Part shown: piece by piece, positions 14,656 through 23,667 of the stretch
Layout of the letters: every line of letters begins with the position of its first letter
How positions within the stretch are numbered: the stretch's first letter is position 1
Source: Nocardioidaceae bacterium
Lineage (GTDB): Bacteria > Actinomycetota > Actinomycetes > Propionibacteriales > Nocardioidaceae
Reading direction: 5' to 3'
Assembly: GCA_029268205.1 (NCBI GenBank)
Contig: JAJUGK010000010.1
Coordinates: forward strand, 1 to 32,597
Length of the DNA stretch: 32,597 bases
The notes under the pieces: model-generated
Database searches by the model: none
The model's input: the letters and a program-made list of their open reading frames with translations, nothing else
Told to the model about the DNA's origin: nothing
Position numbers and translations under genes: made by a program

Positions 14656-16379
14656 CCACCACGAAGCCCGCGACCGACATGCTCACCGCGCTCGTCCGGC
14701 TGCGCGAGGTGCTGCGCAACGCACCGCTCCCGCTCGAGGTGCCCGGCGTGGCCGCCCACCGCGCCGCCCGCGACGAGCTCATCGCCCAGCTCGAGGACTA
14801 CGTACTCCCGCGGCTGATCCAGATCGACGCGCCCCTGCTGACCGTCGTGGGTGGGTCGACCGGCGCCGGCAAGTCCACCCTGGTCAACTCGCTGGTGGGC
14901 AGCCGCGTCTCGCTCTCGGGTGTGCTGCGCCCGACCACCCGGTCGCCGGTGCTGGTCCACCACCCCAGCGACGTGGCGTGGTTCGATCAGTCGCGCATCC
15001 TGCCCGATCTGGAGCGCACCGCCGACGCCAGCACCGACACCGGCAAGCTCCAGCTGGTCGCCTCCGACAACGTGCCTCCCGGCCTGGCGATCCTCGACGC
15101 CCCTGACATCGACTCGGTGGAGGAGCGCAACCGGCAGTTGGCCGCCCAGCTGCTCGCCGCGGCCGACCTGTGGTTGTTCGTCACCTCCGCCGCGCGCTAC
15201 GCCGACCAGGTGCCGTGGGAGTTCCTCAAGGCGGCCGCCGAGCGCAGCACCGCGGTCGCCGTCGTCCTCGATCGCACCCGGCCCGAGGCCGTCGAGGAGG
15301 TCAGCGGACACCTCGCCCGGATGCTCACCGCCCGCGGCCTGCGCGACTCGCCGCTGTTCGCCGTACCCGAGGGCCAGGTCGACGACGAGGGTCTGCTCCC
15401 GGTCGACGCGGTGGCCGACATCCGCTCCTGGTTGGAGATGCTGGCCGCCGACGCCGGTGCCCGCGCGGCGGTGGTGCGCCAGACCCTCGATGGGGCGATC
15501 CGCAGCCTGTCGCGCCGCACCCACCCGCTCGCCGACGCCCTGGCCGAGCAGGCCGAGGCGGTCACCCGGCTGCGGGCCGCGGTCGACACGGCGTACGACG
15601 ACGCGCAGCGCGAGGTCGCCGAGGCGGTCAGGAGCGGCAACCTGCTGCGCGGCGAGGTGCTCGTGCGGTGGCAGGAGTTCGTCGGCACCGGCGACCTGCT
15701 GCGCGCCCTGGAGTCACGTGTGAGCCAGCTGCGCGATCGGGTCGTCGCTGGCCTGCGTGGCCGCTCCCAGCAGATCGAGCGGGTCGCAGTCGCGGTCGAG
15801 TCGGGCCTGGAGTCGCTGATCATCGAGCACGCCGAGCGTGCTGCGGAGGCCACCGACCGTGCCTGGCGCGGCACGGACGCCGGGCGGGCGTTGTCGGAGT
15901 CCGTGCCCGCCGAGCTCGGGCGGGCCTCGCGGACACTGCGGCGGCAGGCGGAGGCCGAGGTCCGCGCGTGGCAGGAGGGCGTGGTCGAGATGGTCCGGGC
16001 CGAGGGCGCCGGCAAGCGCGGCACCGCGCGCTTCCTCGCCTTCGGCGTCAACGGGCTGGGCGTCTCGCTGATGATGGTCGTCTTCGCCAGCACCGGCGGA
16101 ATCACCGGCGCCGAGGTCGGGGTGGCCGGCGGCACCGCGGCGGTCGCGCAGAAGGTCCTCGAGGCCGTCTTCGGCGACCAGGCCGTACGCCGGCTCGCCG
16201 AGCGCGCCCGGCGCGATCTCGAGCGACGCGTCGAGGGGCTGCTCGCCCAGGAGCGCCGGCGGTTCGACGAGGTCGTCGACGCCCTCGGGATCGACCCGGA
16301 GGGCGCCGCACGACTGCGTGAGGTGACGCGGCGGGTCGACGACGTGCGCTTCGCCGCGCCCGAAGGGGGATATGCGTGA
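14652..16379 (+). CDS. Dynamin-like/YfjP-like GTPase (first of a tandem pair)
   Basis: A 575-residue protein. The P-loop GGSTGAGKST is at 67-76, followed by a Thr-rich switch (LRPTTRSPV, 92-100) and a G3-like DAPDID (149-154). The usual NKxD base-recognition motif is not recognisable, and LDRTRPE (206-212) stands where it is expected. A long alpha-helical region (about 285-455) resembles the stalk of bacterial dynamin-like proteins. A hydrophobic, Gly-rich segment (about 460-505) may insert into or lie on the membrane, and a charged helical tail follows. Overlaps of 4 bases on both sides link it to PrsW and to the second GTPase. The arrangement recalls the paired dynamins DynA/DynB of Streptomyces sporulation septa and IniA/IniC of mycobacteria, but orthology is not shown. 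Confidence 0.82.
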   Translation: MTTTKPATDMLTALVRLREVLRNAPLPLEVPGVAAHRAARDELIAQLEDYVLPRLIQIDAPLLTVVGGSTGAGKSTLVNSLVGSRVSLSGVLRPTTRSPVLVHHPSDVAWFDQSRILPDLERTADASTDTGKLQLVASDNVPPGLAILDAPDIDSVEERNRQLAAQLLAAADLWLFVTSAARYADQVPWEFLKAAAERSTAVAVVLDRTRPEAVEEVSGHLARMLTARGLRDSPLFAVPEGQVDDEGLLPVDAVADIRSWLEMLAADAGARAAVVRQTLDGAIRSLSRRTHPLADALAEQAEAVTRLRAAVDTAYDDAQREVAEAVRSGNLLRGEVLVRWQEFVGTGDLLRALESRVSQLRDRVVAGLRGRSQQIERVAVAVESGLESLIIEHAERAAEATDRAWRGTDAGRALSESVPAELGRASRTLRRQAEAEVRAWQEGVVEMVRAEGAGKRGTARFLAFGVNGLGVSLMMVVFASTGGITGAEVGVAGGTAAVAQKVLEAVFGDQAVRRLAERARRDLERRVEGLLAQERRRFDEVVDALGIDPEGAARLREVTRRVDDVRFAAPEGGYA

Positions 16380-17974
16380 GCTTGATGGAGAAGGCCCGGC
16401 GGCTGCTCGGAGGCACGACGTCGGTCTCCGACCGCGTGTCCGGTCTCGACGCCGCGGTCGCGGCGGCGCGGGGACGGTTGGACGGCCCCGAGCTCGCCCA
16501 CGCCGACACGGTGGTGCAGCGGGCCGGACGCCGGTTGCAGCTCTCTGCCGACCACACCGTCGTGGCGATCGGCGGCGCGACGGGCTCGGGCAAGTCGTCG
16601 ACCTTCAACGCCCTGACCGGCCTCGACATCGCCGCGGTCGGCGTACGACGCCCGACGACGTCGTGGGCGACCGCGTGCGTGTGGGGCGGTGCCGGCGCCG
16701 ACCCGCTGCTCGACTGGCTGGAGATCCCGCCGCGTCACCGGGTCACGCGCGACTCCATGCTCGACACCCGCGGCCGCTCCGACAACGAGTTCGACGGGCT
16801 GGTGCTGCTCGACCTGCCCGACCACGACTCCACCGAGGTCTCCCATCACCTCGAGGTCGAGCGGCTGGTCGCGCTCGCCGATCTGCTCGTGTGGGTGCTG
16901 GACCCGCAGAAGTACGCCGACGCGGCGATCCACGACCGCTACCTCAAGCCGCTGGCGGGCCACGGCGACGTGATGCTGATCGTGCTCAACCACATCGACG
17001 AGGTGCCGGTCGAGCGGCGCGAGGCGATGGTCGCCGACTGCCGCCGACTGCTCGACGCCGACGGGCTGCCCGACGTCCCGCTGATCGTGACCTCCGCCAA
17101 GGACGGCACCGGCATCGACGAGCTCCGCGGCCACATCGCCCGGCGCGTGCAGGCCAAGGACGCTGTGAACGCACGGCTGCTCGCCGACGTCCTGGGCGCC
17201 GCCGAGGGGTTGTCGGAGGTCAGCGGACCCGCGCCGGCGGCCGCGTTCGACGACGCCCGCACCGCGGGACTCGTGGCGGCCTGCGTCGATGCTGCCGGTG
17301 TCCCGGCGGTGGTCGAGGCGGTCGAGACCTCCGTACGCCAGCGCACCCGCCGGACGACCACGTGGCCGCTGATCTCGGCGTTCTCCCGTCGCCGTGATCC
17401 CCTCGCCGCCGGCGCCGGCGGTCGCACCCCCCTGCACCGCGCCCGGATCGACACCGCCGTCCGGGACGCCGTCGACGACCTCACCGCCGGCCTCGCTCCG
17501 CGGTGGGGCGCGGCGGTCCGCGCCGCCTCGACCGACACCCTCCCCGAACTCGAGGACTCGCTCGACCGCGCGGTGGCGGGCGTCGACCTCGGCACCGACC
17601 GGCTGCCGGCGTGGGCCCGACTGTTGCAGGTGCTGCAGGTCCTCGGCTTCCTCACCGCGCTGGGCGGCGCCGGCTGGCTGGCCTTCCTCGGTGTCGTCGC
17701 GCTGACCGGCGGCGATGCTCCCGAACCCCCGCGCGCCGCGGGCATGTCGCTCCCGGTGCTGCTCGCCCTCGCCGGCCTGGTCGCCGGGATCGTGCTGACG
17801 GTGCTCGGGCGACTGGCCTCCGGGCTGGCCGCCCGCTCGACCGCGCGCCGGGCCCGGCGGCGCCTCGAGGCGGCGGTGCGGGACGTGGTCCACCGGTTGG
17901 TGGTCACGCCGGTCCAGGCCGAGCTCGACAGCTGCCGCACGACCCGTACCGGCCTCGACACCGCGCTGAAGTAG
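16376..17974 (+). CDS. Dynamin-like/YfjP-like GTPase with C-terminal membrane segments (second of a tandem pair)
   Basis: A 532-residue GTPase with complete motifs: P-loop GGATGSGKSS (66-75), switch Thr in RRPTTSWAT (91-99), G3 DLPDHDS (146-152), G4 NHID (205-208) and G5 TSAK (239-242). Two predicted transmembrane helices lie near 418-443 and 458-478, then a basic helical tail, so the GTPase head should face the cytoplasm. The GTG at 16376 overlaps the previous stop and has an AAGGGGG-type ribosome site just upstream. Its partner lacks a canonical G4 motif, so this copy may be the main GTP hydrolase of a heteromeric complex. It is the last gene of the PrsW-GTPase-GTPase operon, and hairpins follow the stop. 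Confidence 0.83.
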   Translation: MSLMEKARRLLGGTTSVSDRVSGLDAAVAAARGRLDGPELAHADTVVQRAGRRLQLSADHTVVAIGGATGSGKSSTFNALTGLDIAAVGVRRPTTSWATACVWGGAGADPLLDWLEIPPRHRVTRDSMLDTRGRSDNEFDGLVLLDLPDHDSTEVSHHLEVERLVALADLLVWVLDPQKYADAAIHDRYLKPLAGHGDVMLIVLNHIDEVPVERREAMVADCRRLLDADGLPDVPLIVTSAKDGTGIDELRGHIARRVQAKDAVNARLLADVLGAAEGLSEVSGPAPAAAFDDARTAGLVAACVDAAGVPAVVEAVETSVRQRTRRTTTWPLISAFSRRRDPLAAGAGGRTPLHRARIDTAVRDAVDDLTAGLAPRWGAAVRAASTDTLPELEDSLDRAVAGVDLGTDRLPAWARLLQVLQVLGFLTALGGAGWLAFLGVVALTGGDAPEPPRAAGMSLPVLLALAGLVAGIVLTVLGRLASGLAARSTARRARRRLEAAVRDVVHRLVVTPVQAELDSCRTTRTGLDTALK

Positions 17975-17976
17975 CG

Positions 17977-18033
17977 CACGGACCGGCGGGCCGCGACCGT
18001 CCGTGGTCCCCAGCCGGCGGTGCTGCCACCGCC
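17977..18033 (+). terminator. Two hairpins after the GTPase operon, possible terminator
   Basis: CACGGAC (17977-17983) pairs with GTCCGTG (17999-18005), and GGCGGTG (18016-18022) pairs perfectly with CACCGCC (18027-18033) across a 4-nt loop. They begin 3 bases after the stop codon. There is no U tract, as is usual in such genomes, and chance pairing in GC-rich DNA is possible. Confidence 0.4.
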
Positions 18034-18085
18034 GTCCCCAGGTCCGCCGTGGGGCCGGCCGGTGTCCGGCTCGCGCCGCGATGCT

Positions 18086-18117
18086 CCTCCTCACATCCGT
18101 GATCGCACTGGAGGAGG
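18086..18117 (+). promoter_or_regulatory. Hairpin that could hide the ssb ribosome-binding site
   Basis: CCTCCTC at 18086-18092 is the exact complement of the strong Shine-Dalgarno GAGGAGG at 18111-18117, 8 nt before the ATG at 18126. The intervening 18 bases would form the loop. If transcribed together the seven pairs could mask the ribosome site. Confidence 0.45.
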
Positions 18118-18125
18118 TACGCCCG

Positions 18126-18590
18126 ATGTACGACACCTACGTCGTCCTGCAGGGCTGGGTCGGCACCGACCCGGAGACCATCGAGGCCGGCACGACGACC
18201 ATGACCAAACTGCGCGTCGGCTGCACGCCGCGCTACCGCAAGGGCAACGACTACCACGACGGCGAGACGTCGTGGTACACCGTCAACGCCTGGCGCACCC
18301 TCGGCGCCAACGTGGCCCGATCGGTCCACAAGGGCGACCCGGTCGTGGTCCGCGGCCGGCTCAAGACCGACGTGTGGGAGCGCGACGACGGGTCGGTCTC
18401 CACCACTCTCGTCGTCGACGCGACCTACGTCGGGCACGACCTCAGCCGGGGTACGACGGTCTTCACCCGCACGTCGCGGGAGGAGCGGCAGCCGGCCGAT
18501 CAGGACCCGGTGGTCAAGGAGCTCAACCACGGCGAGGACCCGTGGGGTCCGGCGCTGACGAGCGAGGGCGAGCCGATGCCCGCCGCCTGA
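18126..18590 (+). CDS. ssb: Single-stranded DNA-binding protein paralogue (OB fold, no acidic tip)
   Basis: A 154-residue protein. Residues 1-112 form an SSB-type OB fold: YDTYVVLQGWVGTDPE, TKLRVGC, TSWYTVNAWRTLGANVARSVHKGD and PVVVRGRLKT are typical. The short C-terminal region ends GEPMPAA and lacks the acidic DDDIPF-type tip that the main SSB uses to recruit repair proteins, so this is probably the accessory paralogue. From memory M. tuberculosis has the same pair (Rv2478c SSB-like, Rv2477c EttA). The ATG is supported by GAGGAGG 8 nt upstream, which may be sequestered by an upstream complement. ettA follows after 62 bases with its own -10 motif. Confidence 0.86.
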   Translation: MYDTYVVLQGWVGTDPETIEAGTTTMTKLRVGCTPRYRKGNDYHDGETSWYTVNAWRTLGANVARSVHKGDPVVVRGRLKTDVWERDDGSVSTTLVVDATYVGHDLSRGTTVFTRTSREERQPADQDPVVKELNHGEDPWGPALTSEGEPMPAA

Positions 18591-18639
18591 GCCGGACCGC
18601 GGGCGGTGGGCCGGTTCGGTCGGATCGGCCCACCGGCCG

Positions 18640-18645
18640 TAGGGT
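18640..18645 (+). promoter_or_regulatory. -10-like hexamer for ettA
   Basis: TAGGGT ends 7 nt before the ATG at 18653, in the same arrangement (TAGGGT then TTCG) as before the PrsW gene at 13510. No Shine-Dalgarno is present, which favours a leaderless transcript. Confidence 0.55.
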
Positions 18646-18652
18646 TCGACCC

Positions 18653-20335
<1,683 letters not shown>

Positions 20336-20340
20336 GTGCG

Positions 20341-20377
20341 GGGCGCCCGGTCGCGGGGGATCCGCGGACGGGCGCCC
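20341..20377. terminator. Bidirectional terminator between ettA and marR
   Basis: GGGCGCCCG (20341-20349) pairs perfectly with CGGGCGCCC (20369-20377), with a further CGCGG/CCGCG pairing inside. It fills the 43-bp gap between two convergent stop codons. Confidence 0.7.
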
Positions 20378-20378
20378 G

Positions 20379-20864
20379 TCAGCGGATGTCGGCGGCCGGG
20401 TGCTCGGTCACCAGGTCGTCGGCGACGGTGCCGAAGGCGCGCCCGACGGCCGCGAGGTCCTCGGGACTGACGACGTCGACGAAGTGCCGGCGTACGCCCT
20501 CGACGTGCACCGGTGCCGCCCGCTCCAACAGCGCGCGCCCGGCGGCGGTCAGCACGGCCTCGACGCCACGACCGTCGGCGTCACTGGCCGTCCGTGCGAC
20601 CAGGTCGCGCCGCTCCAGGCGCTTGACGGTGTGGGTGACCCGGCTGCGGGAGTGGCACATGCTGTCGGCCAGCGCCGACATCCGCAGCCGGCCGTGCGGA
20701 GCCTCGGACAGCCGGACGAGGATCTCGTACTCTGGGAGCGCGATGCCGAAGGCGTCGCGCAGTTCGCGGTCCAGCTTCGCCAGCAGCAGGGTGCTGCCGA
20801 CGACGTACGAGCGCCAGGCCAGCTGCTGGTCGGAGGAGAGCCAGCGGACGGGTCGGGAGCTCAT
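20379..20864 (-). CDS. MarR-family transcriptional regulator
   Basis: A 161-residue winged-helix regulator. The recognition region is LPEYEILVRLSEAPHGRLRM then LADSMCHSRSRVTHTVKRLE (about residues 43-85), and the wing contains DADGRGVEAVLTAAGR. ATG 20864 is preferred to the upstream GTG at 20873 because TATCGT (20877-20872) ends exactly 7 nt before it and would overlap the longer coding frame. Members of this group often repress a neighbouring stress or efflux gene. Here the divergent yceI-like gene, 54 bases away, is the natural candidate. The inducer cannot be inferred. Confidence 0.87.
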   Translation of the reverse strand: MSSRPVRWLSSDQQLAWRSYVVGSTLLLAKLDRELRDAFGIALPEYEILVRLSEAPHGRLRMSALADSMCHSRSRVTHTVKRLERRDLVARTASDADGRGVEAVLTAAGRALLERAAPVHVEGVRRHFVDVVSPEDLAAVGRAFGTVADDLVTEHPAADIR

Positions 20865-20918
20865 GGGTTCCACGATATCGCGGAGTAGTTGAATCCTCGA
20901 CCATTATGGGGAGGGCAG
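20865..20918. promoter_or_regulatory. Divergent control region of marR and the yceI-like gene
   Basis: It holds TATCGT (20877-20872, minus strand) for marR and CATTAT (20902-20907) as a possible -10 for the yceI-like gene. Imperfect dyads such as GTTGA-N4-TCGAC (20888-20901) lie between. The yceI-like ribosome site is GGGGAGGG at 20908-20915. A MarR operator is expected here but no perfect palindrome is seen. Confidence 0.4.
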
Positions 20919-21458
20919 ATGACCGTCCGTCTGCCCGCCGGCGTGTGGGTCATCGACCCGCGCCACTCGTTGGTCACCTTCGCCGTGCGCCACCTGATGA
21001 GCCGGGTGCGCGGCGAGTTCACCTCGTTCGAGGGGGTCCTCGTCTCCGACGGCACCCCGACCGGTCTGCGGGCCAGCGGGTTGGTCGACCTCAACTCGGT
21101 CGACACCCGCGACGAGGAGCGTGACGCCCATCTGCGCTCCCGCGACTTCTTCGGCGTCGAGGAGAGCGGCCCGATGCGCTTCGTCAGCACCGAGTACGAC
21201 GGCACGCGGGCCCGCGGGCTGCTCACGATCAGGGCGGTGACGCGTCCGGTGGTGCTCGATGTGGCGATCCTCGGCACGGCGACCGGTCCGGACGGGGAGC
21301 GCCGGGTCGGGGTCGAGGCGACGACCGAGATCAACCGCAAGGACTTCGGCATCGACTTCAACATCCCGCTCGATGGCGGGCGGCTGCTGATCGGCGACCG
21401 GGTCTCCGTGCTCGTGGCCGTCGAGGCGGTGCTGGACGCACAACGGCCCGCGACCTGA
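20919..21458 (+). CDS. YceI-family protein (lipocalin-like isoprenoid-binding fold)
   Basis: A 179-residue YceI-type beta-barrel protein: GVWVIDPRHSLVTFAVRHLM at the N-terminus, RGEFTSFEGVL (about 31-41), LRSRDFFGVEESGPMRFVST (about 69-88) and NRKDFGIDFNIPL near the C-terminus. The family binds long isoprenoid or amphiphilic ligands, and no enzymatic residues are expected. Unlike E. coli YceI there is no signal peptide, so this copy should be cytoplasmic. The ATG at 20919 is preferred to an upstream TTG because of the strong purine-rich ribosome site. The stop codon lies inside the stem of the terminator hairpin. Divergence from marR suggests regulation by it. Confidence 0.88.
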   Translation: MTVRLPAGVWVIDPRHSLVTFAVRHLMSRVRGEFTSFEGVLVSDGTPTGLRASGLVDLNSVDTRDEERDAHLRSRDFFGVEESGPMRFVSTEYDGTRARGLLTIRAVTRPVVLDVAILGTATGPDGERRVGVEATTEINRKDFGIDFNIPLDGGRLLIGDRVSVLVAVEAVLDAQRPAT

Positions 21459-21476
21459 AGGCAGGTCGCGGGCCGT
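21443..21476. terminator. 14-bp perfect hairpin between yceI-like and thiolase genes
   Basis: ACGGCCCGCGACCT (21443-21456) and AGGTCGCGGGCCGT (21463-21476) are exact reverse complements around a 6-base loop. The yceI-like stop codon TGA (21456-21458) starts in the stem. It can serve both convergent genes. Confidence 0.85.
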
Positions 21477-21495
21477 CGCAGCGGCGTACGCCGGG

Positions 21496-22710
21496 TCAGA
21501 CGCGCTCGAGGATGAGCGCCATGCCCATGCCACCGCCGACGCACATGGTGATCAGGCCGGTGGACTTGTCGTGCCAGTCCAGCGAGTTGAGCATCGTCGC
21601 CTGCAGGCGGGCGCCGGTCATGCCGAAGGGGTGGCCCACGGCGATGGAGCCGCCGTTGACGTTGAGCTTGTCCCAGTCGACGCCGAGGTCCTCGGCCGAC
21701 GGCACGACCTGGGCGGCGAACGCCTCGTTGATCTCGACCAGGTCGATGTCGTCGATCGTCATGCCGGCGTTCTTCAGCGCGCGCTTGCTCGCCTCGACGG
21801 GGCCCATGCCCATGATCTCGGGGGAGAGGCCCGAGACGCCGGTGGAGACGATGCGCGCGAGCGGGGTGAGCCCGAGCTCGGCGGCCTTCGTGTCGGACAT
21901 GATGACGACCGCGGCGGCGCCATCGTTGAGCGGGCAGCAGTTGCCTGCGGTCACGACGCCGTCGGGACGGAAGACCGGGTCGAGCTTGGAGATCGCGTCG
22001 TAGGTGACGCCGGCGCGCGGGCCGTCGTCGGCGGAGACGACCGTGCCGTCGGCCAGCGTGACCGGGGTGATCTCGCGGGCCCAGAAGCCCTCGCTGATGC
22101 GCTGCTCGGCGAGGTTCTGGGAGCGGACGGCGAACTCGTCGAGGACCTTGCGGTCGAGGCCGCGCATGGTGGCGACGTTCTCCGCGGTCTGGCCCATCGC
22201 GATGTAGACATCGGGCAGCAGGCCCTGCTCGCGCGGGTCGCTCCACACCTGGCCACCCTCGGCCGCGGCCTTGGTGCGCTCCTTGGCCTCGTCGAACTTC
22301 GGGTTGTGGGTGTTGGGGATGTGGTCGGAGGTGCCGAACTGGAACCGCGAGACCGTCTCGACGCCGGCGGAGATGAACGCGTCGCCCTCACCGGCCTTGA
22401 TGGCGTGGAAGGCCATCCGCGTGGTCTGCACCGACGAGGAGCAGTAGCGGGTGATCGTGGTGCCGGGCACCTCGTCGAGACCGAGGAGGACCGAGACGTT
22501 GCGGCCCATGTTGTTGCCGGCCTCGCCGCCGGGCAGGCCGCACCCGAGGATCAGGTCGTCGATGGTCTTCGGGTCGAGCGCGGGCACCTTGTCGAGCGCC
22601 GCCTGGACGATCAGTGCGCTGAGGTCGTCGGGACGGAAGTCCTTGAGCGAACCCTTGTTGGCGCGGCCGATGGGGGTACGCGCGGCGCTGACGATCACTG
22701 CCTCGGGCAT
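21496..22710 (-). CDS. Acetyl-CoA C-acetyltransferase (thiolase)
   Basis: A 404-residue thiolase. The nucleophilic Cys90 is in TRYCSSSVQTT, followed by the family motifs GVETVSRF, VEINEAFAAQ, His360 in GHPFGMTGARL and Cys390 in CVGGGMGMAL, so the catalytic triad is complete. Thiolases either cleave 3-oxoacyl-CoA in beta-oxidation or condense two acetyl-CoA. GHPFGMTG and YCSSS place this in a FadA-like actinobacterial group, but not, as far as I can tell, with the cholesterol thiolase FadA5. GAAAGG sits 7 nt before the ATG at 22710. The divergent thioesterase gene lies 68 bases away, which fits shared acyl-CoA metabolism. A role with the chs cluster is possible but not indicated by position. 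Confidence 0.92.
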   Translation of the reverse strand: MPEAVIVSAARTPIGRANKGSLKDFRPDDLSALIVQAALDKVPALDPKTIDDLILGCGLPGGEAGNNMGRNVSVLLGLDEVPGTTITRYCSSSVQTTRMAFHAIKAGEGDAFISAGVETVSRFQFGTSDHIPNTHNPKFDEAKERTKAAAEGGQVWSDPREQGLLPDVYIAMGQTAENVATMRGLDRKVLDEFAVRSQNLAEQRISEGFWAREITPVTLADGTVVSADDGPRAGVTYDAISKLDPVFRPDGVVTAGNCCPLNDGAAAVVIMSDTKAAELGLTPLARIVSTGVSGLSPEIMGMGPVEASKRALKNAGMTIDDIDLVEINEAFAAQVVPSAEDLGVDWDKLNVNGGSIAVGHPFGMTGARLQATMLNSLDWHDKSTGLITMCVGGGMGMALILERV

Positions 22711-22778
22711 GGATGTGCCTTTCGATCTGTGGTGGATGCCATAAGCCTACGAGGACGGGCCTCTGCGAGGATCGATAG

Positions 22779-23660
22779 GTGCGTCACACCTACTCCTGCC
22801 CGCTGCGCTGGGCCGACATGGACCTGCTCGCCCACGTCAACAATGTGACCTATGTCGACTACCTGCAGGAGGCGCGGATCGACATGCTGGTCAACCACGC
22901 GCCGGTGCGCGGGGGAGAGGACCTGGCCGAGGGGGTCGTCGTGGTGCGCCACGAGGTCGACTACCTCGCACCCCTCACCTACCGCGCGGAGCCGGTCACG
23001 ATCCAGACCTGGGTGACCGAGGTGCGGGCGGCGACGTTCACGATGGCGTACGAGATCTTCGACGAGGAGCCCGACGGCAGCCGCACCGTCTATCTGCGTG
23101 CGCGGTCGGTGCTCACCCCGTACGTCTTCGCCGAGGAGCGGCCGCGCCGGCTCACCGCTCGGGAGCGGGAGGTGCTGGGCGCCTTCCTCGACGAGGGGAC
23201 CCCGCCGCTGCGGCCGACCGACCGCCGCCGGTGCGCGCCACTGCCGGCGGGCCCGGGACTGACCTACGACCTGCAGGTGCGGTGGTCCGACGTCGACGCC
23301 TACGGGCACGTGAACAACGTGAAGTACTTCGAGTACCTCCAGGAGTCCCGGGTGGCGTTCCTCGGCACCCTGCGGGAGCCGGACGAGCGGCCCGTATGGG
23401 TCGTCGTCGCCGGGACCGACGTCGACTACCTGCGTCCGGTGCTGTTCCGCAGCCGGCCCTACCAGGTGGTCTCGCGGATCACCCGGCTCGGCCGCAGCTC
23501 GCTGACGATCGCCTCCGAGATCCGCGACTCCGCCGACGAGGGCGCCGCGGTGTACGCCCGGGGCGAGGTGACGATCGTGCGCTTCGACCGCCGGGCTGGT
23601 CGCTCGCTGCCGTTCGACGAGACCCACCGCGAGCGGCTGGCGCCGCTGGTCGCGGGCTGA
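22779..23660 (+). CDS. Tandem-hotdog acyl-CoA thioesterase (4HBT family)
   Basis: A 293-residue protein with two 4-hydroxybenzoyl-CoA thioesterase-type hotdog domains. Each starts with the same motif: WADMDLLAHVNNVTYVDYLQ (residues 11-30) and WSDVDAYGHVNNVKYFEYLQ (169-188), the catalytic Asp being in the DxD segment. The duplication means one chain makes a complete hotdog dimer. It hydrolyses acyl-CoA thioesters, and chain-length preference cannot be told. The GTG at 22779 follows GAGGAT by 6 nt. It is convergent with the acyltransferase gene 7 bases away. From memory M. tuberculosis Rv2475c, close to ettA, belongs to the same type. Confidence 0.88.
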   Translation: MRHTYSCPLRWADMDLLAHVNNVTYVDYLQEARIDMLVNHAPVRGGEDLAEGVVVVRHEVDYLAPLTYRAEPVTIQTWVTEVRAATFTMAYEIFDEEPDGSRTVYLRARSVLTPYVFAEERPRRLTAREREVLGAFLDEGTPPLRPTDRRRCAPLPAGPGLTYDLQVRWSDVDAYGHVNNVKYFEYLQESRVAFLGTLREPDERPVWVVVAGTDVDYLRPVLFRSRPYQVVSRITRLGRSSLTIASEIRDSADEGAAVYARGEVTIVRFDRRAGRSLPFDETHRERLAPLVAG

Positions 23661-23667
23661 GCGCGGG

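Noticed and set aside
15197-18136. 979-residue minus-strand open frame opposite the GTPase genes
   Set aside because: Low-complexity Ser/Arg/Ala shadow of the two GTPases, which have all or most G motifs in the plus frames.
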